Shown one piece after another: positions 1-5,850 of a stretch of 10,515 nt of DNA (positions are counted from its first letter, which is position 1; each line of letters starts with the position of its first letter). Position numbers and translations under genes: made by a program. This stretch comes from Prolixibacteraceae bacterium (GTDB lineage: Bacteria > Bacteroidota > Bacteroidia > Bacteroidales > Prolixibacteraceae). Location: the NCBI GenBank assembly GCA_003537645.1, contig DPRM01000020.1, forward strand, positions 14,762 through 25,276, written 5' to 3'. Below the pieces are notes generated by a model. That model had not been told where the DNA came from, searched no databases, and was given only the letters and a program-made list of their open reading frames with translations.

Positions 1-749
1 TGAAGCTGATTTTCGTCGCGCATCGGAGCAGTGCATCCTTCGAGGTAGCTAACGTAACTGTCGTCTTCAGCAACAATTAATGTGCGCTCAAATTGCCCGG
101 TTCCGGCAGTATTTATCCTGAAATAGGTTGAAAGTTCCATCGGGCAGCGAACGCCTTTTGGAATGTAGCAGAACGATCCGTCGGAAAAAACGGCTGAATT
201 TAGTGCTGCAAAGAAATTATCGGTGGTCGGAACAGCCATTCCGATGTATTTGCGAACCAACTCCGGATGTTCAATCAGCGCTTCGCTGAAAGAGCAAAAT
301 ATAATTCCTTTTTCGGCCAGTACTTTTTTGAAAGTTGTGGTTACCGAAACGCTGTCCATTACCACATCAACTGCTACTCCGGCCAAATGCTTCTGTTCTT
401 CGACCGGAATTCCCAGTTTTTTAAATGTCTCGAGCAAGTCCGGATCAACCTCGTCTAAACTTTGATATTTTGGCGAAGTCTGCGGGGCAGCGTAATAAAT
501 TGTTTCCTGAAAATCGATGGGAGGAATCCGTAAATAAGCCCATTCCGGCGATTTCATTTTCAGCCATTCCCGGTAGGCTTTCAAACGGAATTCGAGCATA
601 AATTCAGGTTCTTTCTTCTTAAATGAAATTAACCTGATAACCTCTTCGCTCAGTCCTTTTGGGATTACATCTGTCTCAATATCAGTAACAAAACCGTATT
701 GATATTCCTGTGTCGTTATGTCGTTTAATAATTTATCCTGATCTTCCAT
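1..749 (-). CDS. sufB: Fe-S cluster assembly scaffold SufB, N-terminal half (partial at window edge)
   Basis: SufB is the cytosolic scaffold subunit of the SufBCD complex, which builds iron-sulfur clusters using the SufC ATPase and sulfur delivered from SufS/SufE. The reading frame is open from the ATG at 749 to the window edge, giving 249 codons plus two bases. The protein starts MEDQDKLLNDITTQEYQYGF. Recognisable SufB stretches are KMKSPEWAYLRIPPIDFQ (about 64-81), YIPKGVRCPMELSTYFRIN (about 195-213) and YLEGCTAPMRDENQ (about 235-248). The last carries Cys239, the conserved cysteine of the EGC(T/S)AP segment. SufB is usually 465-495 residues, so about half is present, and sufC and sufD would be expected beyond the left edge. 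The ATG is supported by the acidic N-terminus typical of the family and by a TATCTTTG -7 element about 75 bases upstream. The gene is divergent from thiL. Identification is firm; the C-terminal half is not visible. Confidence 0.96.
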   Translation of the reverse strand, partial: MEDQDKLLNDITTQEYQYGFVTDIETDVIPKGLSEEVIRLISFKKKEPEFMLEFRLKAYREWLKMKSPEWAYLRIPPIDFQETIYYAAPQTSPKYQSLDEVDPDLLETFKKLGIPVEEQKHLAGVAVDVVMDSVSVTTTFKKVLAEKGIIFCSFSEALIEHPELVRKYIGMAVPTTDNFFAALNSAVFSDGSFCYIPKGVRCPMELSTYFRINTAGTGQFERTLIVAEDDSYVSYLEGCTAPMRDENQL

Positions 750-818
750 GTCACACTGTTTTCTGTCTCTTCTTATTTCAATCTTTTAACAATCTAATCC
801 GTTGACTGTTTAAAATAA

Positions 819-850
819 ATTGCAAAGATAAGGAACTAAAGCTATTTTTG
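819..850 (+). promoter_or_regulatory. Probable thiL promoter (Bacteroidota type)
   Basis: ATTG at 819-822 serves as the -33 element, followed by a 20-base spacer and TATTTTTG at 843-850, which matches TAnnTTTG exactly. Transcription would start near 857, about 40 bases before the thiL ATG at 897. The -33 element touches the predicted sufB -7 element on the other strand. Confidence 0.6.
823..830 (-). promoter_or_regulatory. Probable -7 element of the sufB promoter
   Basis: Read on the minus strand the bases are TATCTTTG, an exact match to the Bacteroidota -7 consensus TAnnTTTG. Transcription would begin near 815, giving a leader of about 65 bases before the sufB ATG at 749. No clear TTTG -33 element is seen at the expected distance (around 851-855), so the call rests on the -7 match and its position. 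It abuts the -33 element of the opposing thiL promoter. Confidence 0.45.
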
Positions 851-896
851 TCGAATCTTTGGAAGCAATAAATACCTCCAAGTCTGAATATTTAAC

Positions 897-1940
897 ATGG
901 AAAACACAAAAAAGCATACTCAACTTGCAGAACTTGGCGAGTTCGGATTAATTTCCCGTCTTACAGAAAAAATTCAGTTAAAAAATACAAGTACCCTGGT
1001 TGGAGTTGGCGACGATGCAGCCGTACTAAGTTATCAGGATAAAAAAATTGTGGTAACCACCGATTTGCTTACCGAGGGAATTCATTTTAATTTGATGTAT
1101 GTTCCATTGAAACATTTGGGCTACAAGGCTGTCGTGGTAAATCTTTCAGATGTTTTTGCGATGAATGCCACTCCCCGGCAAATTACAGTTTCACTGGCAA
1201 TTTCAACCAAATTTTCGCTCGAAGCCATCGAAGAGCTTTATTCAGGAATTCATCTGGCCTGTGAAAAATATGGCGTTGACCTGATTGGTGGTGACACAAC
1301 CAGTTCGCTCACGGGATTAACCATTAGCGTTACTGCCATTGGCGAAGCAAACGAAGATGAACTCGTTTACCGCAGTGGCGCTAAAGTTACTGATTTGGTG
1401 TGTGTAACCGGCGATTTGGGCGGTGCTTACATGGGGCTTCAGTTGCTCGAGCGCGAGAATGAAGTTTTTAAAGTGAATCCAAACCAAAAGCCACAATTCG
1501 AAGGATACGACTATATTCTTGAACGGCAGTTAAAGCCTGAAGCACGCGGCGACATCAAAGAATTGCTGAAAACACTTGATATCAAACCAACTTCGATGAT
1601 CGATATTTCAGACGGACTTTCGTCGGAAGCACTGCATTTGTGCAAGGCCTCAAAAGTTGGTTGCAGTATTTATGAGGAAAAGATTCCGCTCGACCGGCAA
1701 ACCAAAGATTTTGCCGAAGAGCTGAGCATCAATCCGCTGGTTGCGGCGCTCAACGGTGGCGAGGATTATGAGCTCCTGTTTACTGTTCCGCTTGCCAGCT
1801 ACGATTTGATCAAGAAGGAATTCGATATTACTATCATTGGCCATATTACTCCTGAAAGCGAAGGTGCGAACCTTGTTACAACTGGAGGTTCAGTCATTCC
1901 TTTGCAGGCTCAGGGCTGGAATCCGTTGATGAATAAATAG
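897..1940 (+). CDS. thiL: Thiamine-monophosphate kinase
   Basis: ThiL phosphorylates thiamine monophosphate with ATP to give thiamine diphosphate, the active cofactor, in the last step of thiamine synthesis in the cytosol. The 347-residue product has the family signature in order: VGVGDDAAV (35-43), the metal and nucleotide binding loop; TTDLLTEGIHF (54-64); VNLSDVFAMNATP (81-93); LIGGDTTSS (129-137); ISDGLSSE (237-244), a second acidic metal-binding loop; and NGGEDYELLFT (286-296). This is the AIR-synthase/PurM-like fold with N- and C-terminal halves, and the length is normal. The ATG at 897 fits the family N-terminus (TQLAELGEFGLI) and lies a normal distance below a good promoter; no Shine-Dalgarno is present, as is common in this phylum. 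No other thi gene is adjacent, so it appears to be a single-gene unit. No terminator is obvious after the stop; tandem repeats begin 26 bases downstream. Confidence 0.97.
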   Translation: MENTKKHTQLAELGEFGLISRLTEKIQLKNTSTLVGVGDDAAVLSYQDKKIVVTTDLLTEGIHFNLMYVPLKHLGYKAVVVNLSDVFAMNATPRQITVSLAISTKFSLEAIEELYSGIHLACEKYGVDLIGGDTTSSLTGLTISVTAIGEANEDELVYRSGAKVTDLVCVTGDLGGAYMGLQLLERENEVFKVNPNQKPQFEGYDYILERQLKPEARGDIKELLKTLDIKPTSMIDISDGLSSEALHLCKASKVGCSIYEEKIPLDRQTKDFAEELSINPLVAALNGGEDYELLFTVPLASYDLIKKEFDITIIGHITPESEGANLVTTGGSVIPLQAQGWNPLMNK

Positions 1941-1966
1941 AAATGAGTTATTTCTGGCATAACGAA

Positions 1967-2052
1967 TTCGAAAAATTCACGCTAATTTTTAAGGTGTATT
2001 CGAAAAATTCACGCTAAATATTAAGATATACTCGAAAAATTCACGATATTTG
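1967..2052. repeat. Three 32-bp tandem repeats upstream of the AAA_14 ATPase gene
   Basis: Copies begin at 1967, 1999 and 2031, an exact 32-base period. Copies 1 and 2 match at 28 of 32 positions. Copy 3 keeps the 14-base core TCGAAAAATTCACG, shared by all three, and then diverges after about 15 bases, running into GATATTTG (2045-2052), a near match to the TAnnTTTG -7 consensus. The copies are contiguous with no spacers, so this is not a CRISPR array. The period is close to three helical turns, which would place the cores on the same face of the DNA. The block fills most of the gap between thiL and the ATPase gene. Regulatory binding sites or the remnant of a small mobile or replicating repeat are both possible; the function is not shown. 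Confidence 0.85.
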
Positions 2053-2091
2053 TTTTTATTGTATTTTGTTGTAATCATTACTTTGTTGATT

Positions 2092-3222
2092 ATGAATGTA
2101 ATAAGAACAATTCAGAAGCCTTTAGCCGATATACTGAAATCAAATCGCAAGATTGTTGTGCTTTTCGGGGCGCGTCAAACCGGAAAAACTACTTTGTGCA
2201 ATCAGGTTCTGGCAGATATGACAGGTAAAATTTTGAAAATAAACGGCGATGAAATAAAATATTCAGATTTGCTTTCGTCACGCGATTTTTCGAAAATGAA
2301 GCTTTTACTGGAAGGATTCGACATTCTATTTATTGACGAAGCTCAGCGGATTCAGGATATTGGCATTAATCTGAAAATTATTTACAACAATATGCCAGAG
2401 ATGAAGGTGCTGATTACAGGCTCTTCTTCATTCGAACTTGCCAATCAGGTAAAAGAACCACTGACCGGCAGAACTTCTACCCTGAAAATGATGCCATTTT
2501 CGTTGCAGGAATTGCAGCAGAGTACAACTATTTTTGATATTCAGCAACGATTGGAAGAGTTTATGCTCTTTGGTCTTTATCCTGAAATTACCCATTATGC
2601 CAATTCCGCAGAAAAAGAAAAATACCTCAACGAATTAAGCACTTCGTACCTTTACAAAGATGTATTGGAACTGTCGAATATTCGCAATTCTTCCAAAATA
2701 AGCAGTCTGCTCAAGCTTCTTGCTTTCCAGATAGGAAGGGAAGTTTCGCTTAACGAAATCGGGCAGAGTCTGGGAATGAGCCAGGAAACAGTGAGCAGCT
2801 ATATTGATCTGTTGGAAAAATCGTTTATCGTTTTTCGACTGAGCGGTTTTAGCAGGAACCTGCGCAAAGAAATTGTTAAACGTGACAAAATTTATTTTTG
2901 GGATTTGGGCGTCCGAAATTGTATTGTTCAAAATTTTGCACCACTTAGTTCGAGGACTGATGTAGGTGAAATGTGGGAGAATTTAATTGTTTCTGAACGA
3001 TTAAAATATTTGTATAACAATCAATTAACTGTTAACTCCTATTTTTGGAGAACCTATACCGGTGCAGAAGTTGACTATGTGGAAGAAAAGAACGGAGAGC
3101 TTTTTGCTTACGAAATCAAATATTCAAAAGTCAAAAAAAATGCTCCGCAAACATGGATAGAGAACTACGGCAACAATTTTAAATGCATCACAAGAGACAA
3201 TTTTTGGGAATTTATAATGTGA
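2092..3222 (+). CDS. AAA_14 / DUF4143 family ATPase with C-terminal nuclease-like domain
   Basis: The 376-residue product belongs to the stand-alone ATPases carrying an AAA_14 domain followed by DUF4143, which are abundant in Bacteroidota and mostly of unknown role. Walker A is GARQTGKT (26-33), Walker B is LFIDEAQ (79-85), the sensor-1 strand is LITGSSS (107-113), and GR follows at 126-127. A winged-helix-like segment lies near 218-250 (EIGQSLGMSQETVSSYIDLL). The C-terminus has GAEVDYV (324-330) and AYEIKYS (339-345), the E-VD...ExK arrangement of PD-(D/E)xK nuclease folds, with WR at 319-320. The start is taken at ATG 2092, giving MNVIRTIQKPLADIL, the usual N-terminus. A longer frame from TTG at 2050 would add a hydrophobic 14-residue stretch overlapping the repeats and is unlikely. 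It converges with the lipoprotein gene, 28 bases away, with no terminator visible between them. Whether the nuclease-like domain is active and what it acts on cannot be told. Confidence 0.88.
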   Translation: MNVIRTIQKPLADILKSNRKIVVLFGARQTGKTTLCNQVLADMTGKILKINGDEIKYSDLLSSRDFSKMKLLLEGFDILFIDEAQRIQDIGINLKIIYNNMPEMKVLITGSSSFELANQVKEPLTGRTSTLKMMPFSLQELQQSTTIFDIQQRLEEFMLFGLYPEITHYANSAEKEKYLNELSTSYLYKDVLELSNIRNSSKISSLLKLLAFQIGREVSLNEIGQSLGMSQETVSSYIDLLEKSFIVFRLSGFSRNLRKEIVKRDKIYFWDLGVRNCIVQNFAPLSSRTDVGEMWENLIVSERLKYLYNNQLTVNSYFWRTYTGAEVDYVEEKNGELFAYEIKYSKVKKNAPQTWIENYGNNFKCITRDNFWEFIM

Positions 3223-3250
3223 GTAACCTCTTTCCCTCCGAACTCAAAGA

Positions 3251-4039
3251 TTAATTCACCTTCGACTGAAGCGCTTTTATTTCTTTTTCTAACTGAATTT
3301 TCTGCTTGAGGGCATTTGACAAAGCAAGTGCATCTTTAACGGCTTTTTTGTCAAAACCTTCGAGAACGATAAAATACATACGTTTCCCCAGGAAAACCGC
3401 TTTGAGGTTGCGGTCGGCATTGTCGGCAATAAACTGGATTACTCCGTTGTCCTTTCCGTTTTTGTAGCTTACTTTTTCCCAGTGGGTGTTCATAAATTCG
3501 CTGTGATGATTGTTGGGGTCGCTTAGCTGAACACTGTCGGTTTTTGCCTGAAAAACGCCATCGTACACCCGCAGTCCGATATGGTTGAGCCATTGCTCAC
3601 CGTAATAATTACTCGAAATAAATATTTCACCACGCTCGTCGAGGTGCAGTTGTATAAACGACTTGTTCCACCTTCGTTCGAAATTCTGCATTTTATGTAT
3701 GTATTGCGAAAAGCGGTCGTACTCGGTTTTTTCTGTATTGAATAATTTTTCGAGTTCAGTTAATCTGACTGTAAGTCTGTCATATTGATCTTGTTTCCGG
3801 AATAGAATCTCGGAATTAATTTTTTTGCTGAATTCTTTTGCTTTCCCGGTAATTTCAACGGCTTCAGGAAATAAAACCATAATAGAGTCAAGTTGGATTA
3901 AAGCCGTGAGTGAGTCTCCCTGTTCGCAAATATTTATGGCCAGACCAAGTTTTTCTTCGGCCTGTTTCTTATATGATTTTCCGCACGATAAAAGTGCGGT
4001 GAGTAAAAATATTCCTAAAATAAAATCAATATTTTTCAT
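3251..4039 (-). CDS. Hypothetical lipoprotein with coiled-coil segments
   Basis: I do not recognise the family. The 262-residue product starts MKNIDFILGIFLLTALLSCG, a type II signal peptide with lipobox LLSC, so the mature protein would begin at lipidated Cys19 and be anchored in the envelope. The residues after the cysteine (GKSYKK) are not the acidic motif linked to surface export, which favours a periplasm-facing location. Residues 25-70 look helical and TPR-like (NICEQGDSLTALIQLDSIMVLFPEA). Residues about 80-120 are charged and heptad-like, as is the C-terminal tail (KIQLEKEIKALQSK). Between them (about 125-230) is a mixed region, probably beta-rich, with FIQLHLDERGEIFISSNYYGEQWL and VFLGKRMYFIVLEGFD. 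It is divergent from oxyR across about 200 bases and convergent with the ATPase gene. No promoter is clear. Lipoprotein status is firm; the function is unknown. Confidence 0.85.
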   Translation of the reverse strand: MKNIDFILGIFLLTALLSCGKSYKKQAEEKLGLAINICEQGDSLTALIQLDSIMVLFPEAVEITGKAKEFSKKINSEILFRKQDQYDRLTVRLTELEKLFNTEKTEYDRFSQYIHKMQNFERRWNKSFIQLHLDERGEIFISSNYYGEQWLNHIGLRVYDGVFQAKTDSVQLSDPNNHHSEFMNTHWEKVSYKNGKDNGVIQFIADNADRNLKAVFLGKRMYFIVLEGFDKKAVKDALALSNALKQKIQLEKEIKALQSKVN

Positions 4040-4186
4040 GTATATCTAATTTGCTTTTAAATTGCCACATGTAACTCACCTTCATAATCATTCACCTGTT
4101 CGTATGATTCTTTCCCTTGGCTCGTTTCATTATTTGCAGTTTAAAACCTGTCTTTTGCACTTCAAAGAAAAAGATATTAAACGAAC

Positions 4187-4215
4187 GATAAAAACAAATC
4201 GACTAACTTTTTATC
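4187..4215. promoter_or_regulatory. Perfect dyad upstream of oxyR, candidate operator
   Basis: GATAAAAA at 4187-4194 and its exact reverse complement TTTTTATC at 4208-4215 are separated by 13 bases, so the half-site centres are 21 bases (two helical turns) apart. The dyad ends 28 bases before the oxyR ATG, where a LysR-type regulator could bind its own control region and that of the divergent lipoprotein gene. The region is AT-rich, so chance is a real alternative. Weak -7-like sequences (TAACTTTT 4204-4211 and TATATTTA 4216-4223) overlap or abut it. Confidence 0.35.
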
Positions 4216-4243
4216 TATATTTATCAGTTTAAAATAAAAAACC

Positions 4244-5185
4244 ATGATCACTTTAACCCAACTGGAATACATTGTTGCCGTTGATACCTTCCGCCATTTC
4301 GGACGCGCAGCCGAAAACTGTTTTATTACACAGCCAACTCTAAGCATGCAAATTAAAAAGCTCGAAGAAGATCTTGAAGTGGTTATTTTCGACAGGAGCA
4401 AACAGCCGCTGATCCCAACTGATGTTGGCCGCCGGATTATCGATCAGGCACGGATAGCCCTTCAGGAGTCGGAAAAGATAAACAGCATAATAAAAGAGCA
4501 CAAAAACCTGATTTCAGGCGAGTTAAAAATTGGCATCATACCAACTCTGGCTCCATATCTGCTGCCATTGTTTATTGGAAACTACAAACGCAGATTTCCA
4601 AATATCAATATTCGGGTTGAAGAGCTTACAACTGCAAATATTATCGACCACCTTAACCGCGACCTGTTGGATGTCGGGATATTGGTTACTCCGCTTAAAG
4701 AAGACCGCATCAACGAAAAGCCCATTTTTTACGAAGGAATGTTGTTATATGTGCACGAAAATCACCCGCTTGCCAAAAAGGAAAACATTGTGCTGAAAGA
4801 TATTGCGACACCAGAGATCTGGCTTTTAAGCGATGGACATTGCTTTCGCGACCAGGTTGTGAATCTTTGTTCGTTCAAAGGAGCAGCTAATACTGCGTTG
4901 CCGTTTCATTTCGAATCAGGTTCACTCGAAACAATTATGAATATCGTTGATAAAGAAGGCGGAATGACCATTATTCCGGAGCTGGCAACCCTCGGGATGA
5001 GTGAATCGCGCTTCGATCAGGTGAGAAGATTCAATGATTTCAACCCGCTTCGTGAAGTTAGTCTTGTGTATTCTCGGCATTTTGCAAAGTACAAACTCAT
5101 CGAACTGCTTTGGAAAGAGATTGTTGCGTCGATGCCTGAGAAAATGCTTCAGAAAAACAGGGGAACAATTGTTGAATGGCGATAA
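4244..5185 (+). CDS. oxyR: OxyR, peroxide-sensing LysR-type transcriptional regulator
   Basis: OxyR is a cytosolic DNA-binding regulator that senses hydrogen peroxide through a reversible disulfide and switches on genes such as catalase, Dps and peroxiredoxin. The 313-residue product has the LysR helix-turn-helix at about 5-60 (LTQLEYIVAVDTFRHFGRAA...CFITQPTLSMQIKKLEEDL), then a regulatory domain with IIPTLAPYLLP (98-108), where Thr101 matches the active-site threonine of E. coli OxyR. The redox segment LLSDGHCFRDQVVNLC (194-209) places Cys200 and Cys209 nine residues apart, exactly as Cys199 and Cys208 of the E. coli protein. That pair separates OxyR from general LysR members. Length is normal (E. 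coli OxyR is 305). The ATG at 4244 gives the usual MITLTQLEYIVAV start. The gene stands alone, divergent from a lipoprotein gene; no catalase, dps or ahpC is in the window. No intrinsic terminator is evident before the tRNA promoter region. Confidence 0.95.
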   Translation: MITLTQLEYIVAVDTFRHFGRAAENCFITQPTLSMQIKKLEEDLEVVIFDRSKQPLIPTDVGRRIIDQARIALQESEKINSIIKEHKNLISGELKIGIIPTLAPYLLPLFIGNYKRRFPNINIRVEELTTANIIDHLNRDLLDVGILVTPLKEDRINEKPIFYEGMLLYVHENHPLAKKENIVLKDIATPEIWLLSDGHCFRDQVVNLCSFKGAANTALPFHFESGSLETIMNIVDKEGGMTIIPELATLGMSESRFDQVRRFNDFNPLREVSLVYSRHFAKYKLIELLWKEIVASMPEKMLQKNRGTIVEWR

Positions 5186-5202
5186 TTATTTATCACAAAT
5201 TG

Positions 5203-5233
5203 TTTGTCAATTCAAAAATCTTAATTTTCTTTG
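5203..5233 (+). promoter_or_regulatory. Possible upstream promoter of the tRNA-Glu/rpsT unit
   Basis: TTTG at 5203-5206, a 19-base spacer and TTTCTTTG at 5226-5233 match the Bacteroidota promoter form with one mismatch in the -7 element (T for the conserved A). It resembles the stronger promoter about 99 bases downstream, including the GCAG that follows each -7 element. It could be a secondary promoter or a decayed duplicate. Confidence 0.35.
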
Positions 5234-5301
5234 CAGCGCCAAAATAAAAAGCCGGTTGCTAAACGAAGCGAAAGGAATTTTGGTAAAAAATCCTGAATAA
5301 A

Positions 5302-5332
5302 TTTGGTGGCTAAAAAAAATGAGTTATTTTTG
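5302..5332 (+). promoter_or_regulatory. Strong Bacteroidota promoter for tRNA-Glu and rpsT
   Basis: TTTG at 5302-5305, a 19-base spacer and TATTTTTG at 5325-5332 match the consensus TTTG-N19-TAnnTTTG at every fixed position. Transcription would begin near 5339, about 22 bases before the tRNA 5' end. It is the best promoter in the window, as fits a stable RNA and a ribosomal protein gene. Confidence 0.82.
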
Positions 5333-5360
5333 CAGTCCCAAATCAGGGATATAACAAGTT

Positions 5361-5432
5361 GGCCCGTTCGTCTAGGGGTTAGGACGCCAGGTTTTCATCC
5401 TGGTAGCAGGGGTTCGAATCCCCTACGGGCTA
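5361..5432 (+). tRNA. tRNA-Glu, anticodon TTC
   Basis: The 72-base cloverleaf is complete. The acceptor arms GGCCCGT (5361-5367) and ACGGGCT (5425-5431) pair with one G-T at the end, and the discriminator is A5432. The anticodon stem CCAGG (5387-5391) pairs with CCTGG (5399-5403) around loop TTTTCAT, with anticodon TTC at 5394-5396, reading GAA and GAG. The T arm is AGGGG-TTCGAAT-CCCCT. The 3' CCA is not encoded (CAA follows), so it must be added by a nucleotidyltransferase. It is followed 32 bases later by rpsT, with no terminator between, so the two are probably co-transcribed and the tRNA is cut out of the message. Confidence 0.97.
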
Positions 5433-5464
5433 CAAATAAATTTAACAATTTAGAATACTAAAAA

Positions 5465-5716
5465 ATGGCACATCATAAATCGGCAAAGAAGAGAATCAAA
5501 CAAGACGAGGTAAGAACCTTGCAGAATAAATACTATGCCAAGACAATGCGTAATGCTGTAAAAAAATTACGTCTTGAAACTGACAAAGATGCAGCTGCAG
5601 TAGCTTTACCAACAGTTGTTTCGATGATTGATAAACTTGCAAAAAAGAATATTATTCATCCGAACAAAGCTGCCAACCTGAAATCTTCACTTGCTTTGCA
5701 TATCAGCAAAATCTAG
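5465..5716 (+). CDS. rpsT: 30S ribosomal protein S20
   Basis: S20 is a primary 16S rRNA-binding protein of the small ribosomal subunit, made of long helices. The 83-residue, strongly basic product starts MAHHKSAKKRIKQDEVRTLQ and continues NKYYAKTMRNAVKKLR; the later HPNKAANLKSSLALHI is the conserved C-terminal segment of S20 (HPNKAARHKSRL-like in other phyla). Length is normal (about 83-88). The start is fixed by the MA(H/N)HKSAKKR N-terminus. It lies just downstream of tRNA-Glu under the same strong promoter and ends 22 bases before an intrinsic terminator, so the transcription unit is tRNA-Glu plus rpsT. Confidence 0.97.
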   Translation: MAHHKSAKKRIKQDEVRTLQNKYYAKTMRNAVKKLRLETDKDAAAVALPTVVSMIDKLAKKNIIHPNKAANLKSSLALHISKI

Positions 5717-5738
5717 AAATATTTTTACAAAATATACG

Positions 5739-5771
5739 AAGACCGTCTTAGTTTTAAGACGGTCTTTTTTT
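5739..5771 (+). terminator. Intrinsic terminator of the tRNA-Glu/rpsT unit
   Basis: A perfect 12-base stem, AAGACCGTCTTA (5739-5750) with TAAGACGGTCTT (5755-5766) and loop GTTT, runs into seven T residues (5765-5771). This is a textbook rho-independent terminator 22 bases after the rpsT stop. Confidence 0.92.
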
Positions 5772-5793
5772 GCTTGTGGTTATCCGAAATATG

Positions 5794-5831
5794 AAAAAAG
5801 GCAGGTAGTTCAACGAAACTACCTGCCTTTT
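5794..5831 (-). terminator. Intrinsic terminator of the GH9 gene
   Basis: Arms 5796-5810 and 5817-5831 form a perfect 15-base stem (AAAAGGCAGGTAGTT and its complement) around loop CAACGA. On the minus strand the stem is followed by a run of T (complement of A5794-5799), starting 20 bases after the GH9 stop. The plus-strand side also ends in TTTT, so it could work in both directions, but its placement fits the GH9 gene. Confidence 0.9.
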
Positions 5832-5850
5832 CTTATTGAATCAGAAGCTT

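Noticed and set aside
223..465. Open frames opposite sufB
   Set aside because: They overlap conserved SufB sequence on the other strand and show no family features.
787..817. Imperfect inverted repeat TTAACA...TGTTTAA in the sufB leader, considered as a regulator site
   Set aside because: The arms match only partly and are AT-rich, so chance is the simpler explanation.
1943..2017. 24-codon frame MSYFWHNEFEKFTLIFK... running through the first two repeats
   Set aside because: It is made largely of repeat sequence, is very short, and the same repeat in the second copy is read in another frame; no sign of selection as a peptide.
1967..2052. CRISPR array
   Set aside because: The 32-base copies are contiguous with no unique spacers, only three are present and no cas gene is nearby.
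2050..2091. TTG start extending the AAA_14 ATPase by 14 residues
   Set aside because: The added residues are hydrophobic, lie on the repeat and probable leader, and the ATG at 2092 gives the normal family N-terminus.
3223..3250. Terminator between the ATPase and lipoprotein genes
   Set aside because: The 28-base gap holds no stem-loop with a T run.
5034..5300. Open frame crossing the end of oxyR into the tRNA promoter region
   Set aside because: It overlaps the conserved OxyR C-terminus in another frame and ends at the strong promoter; no plausible start signal.
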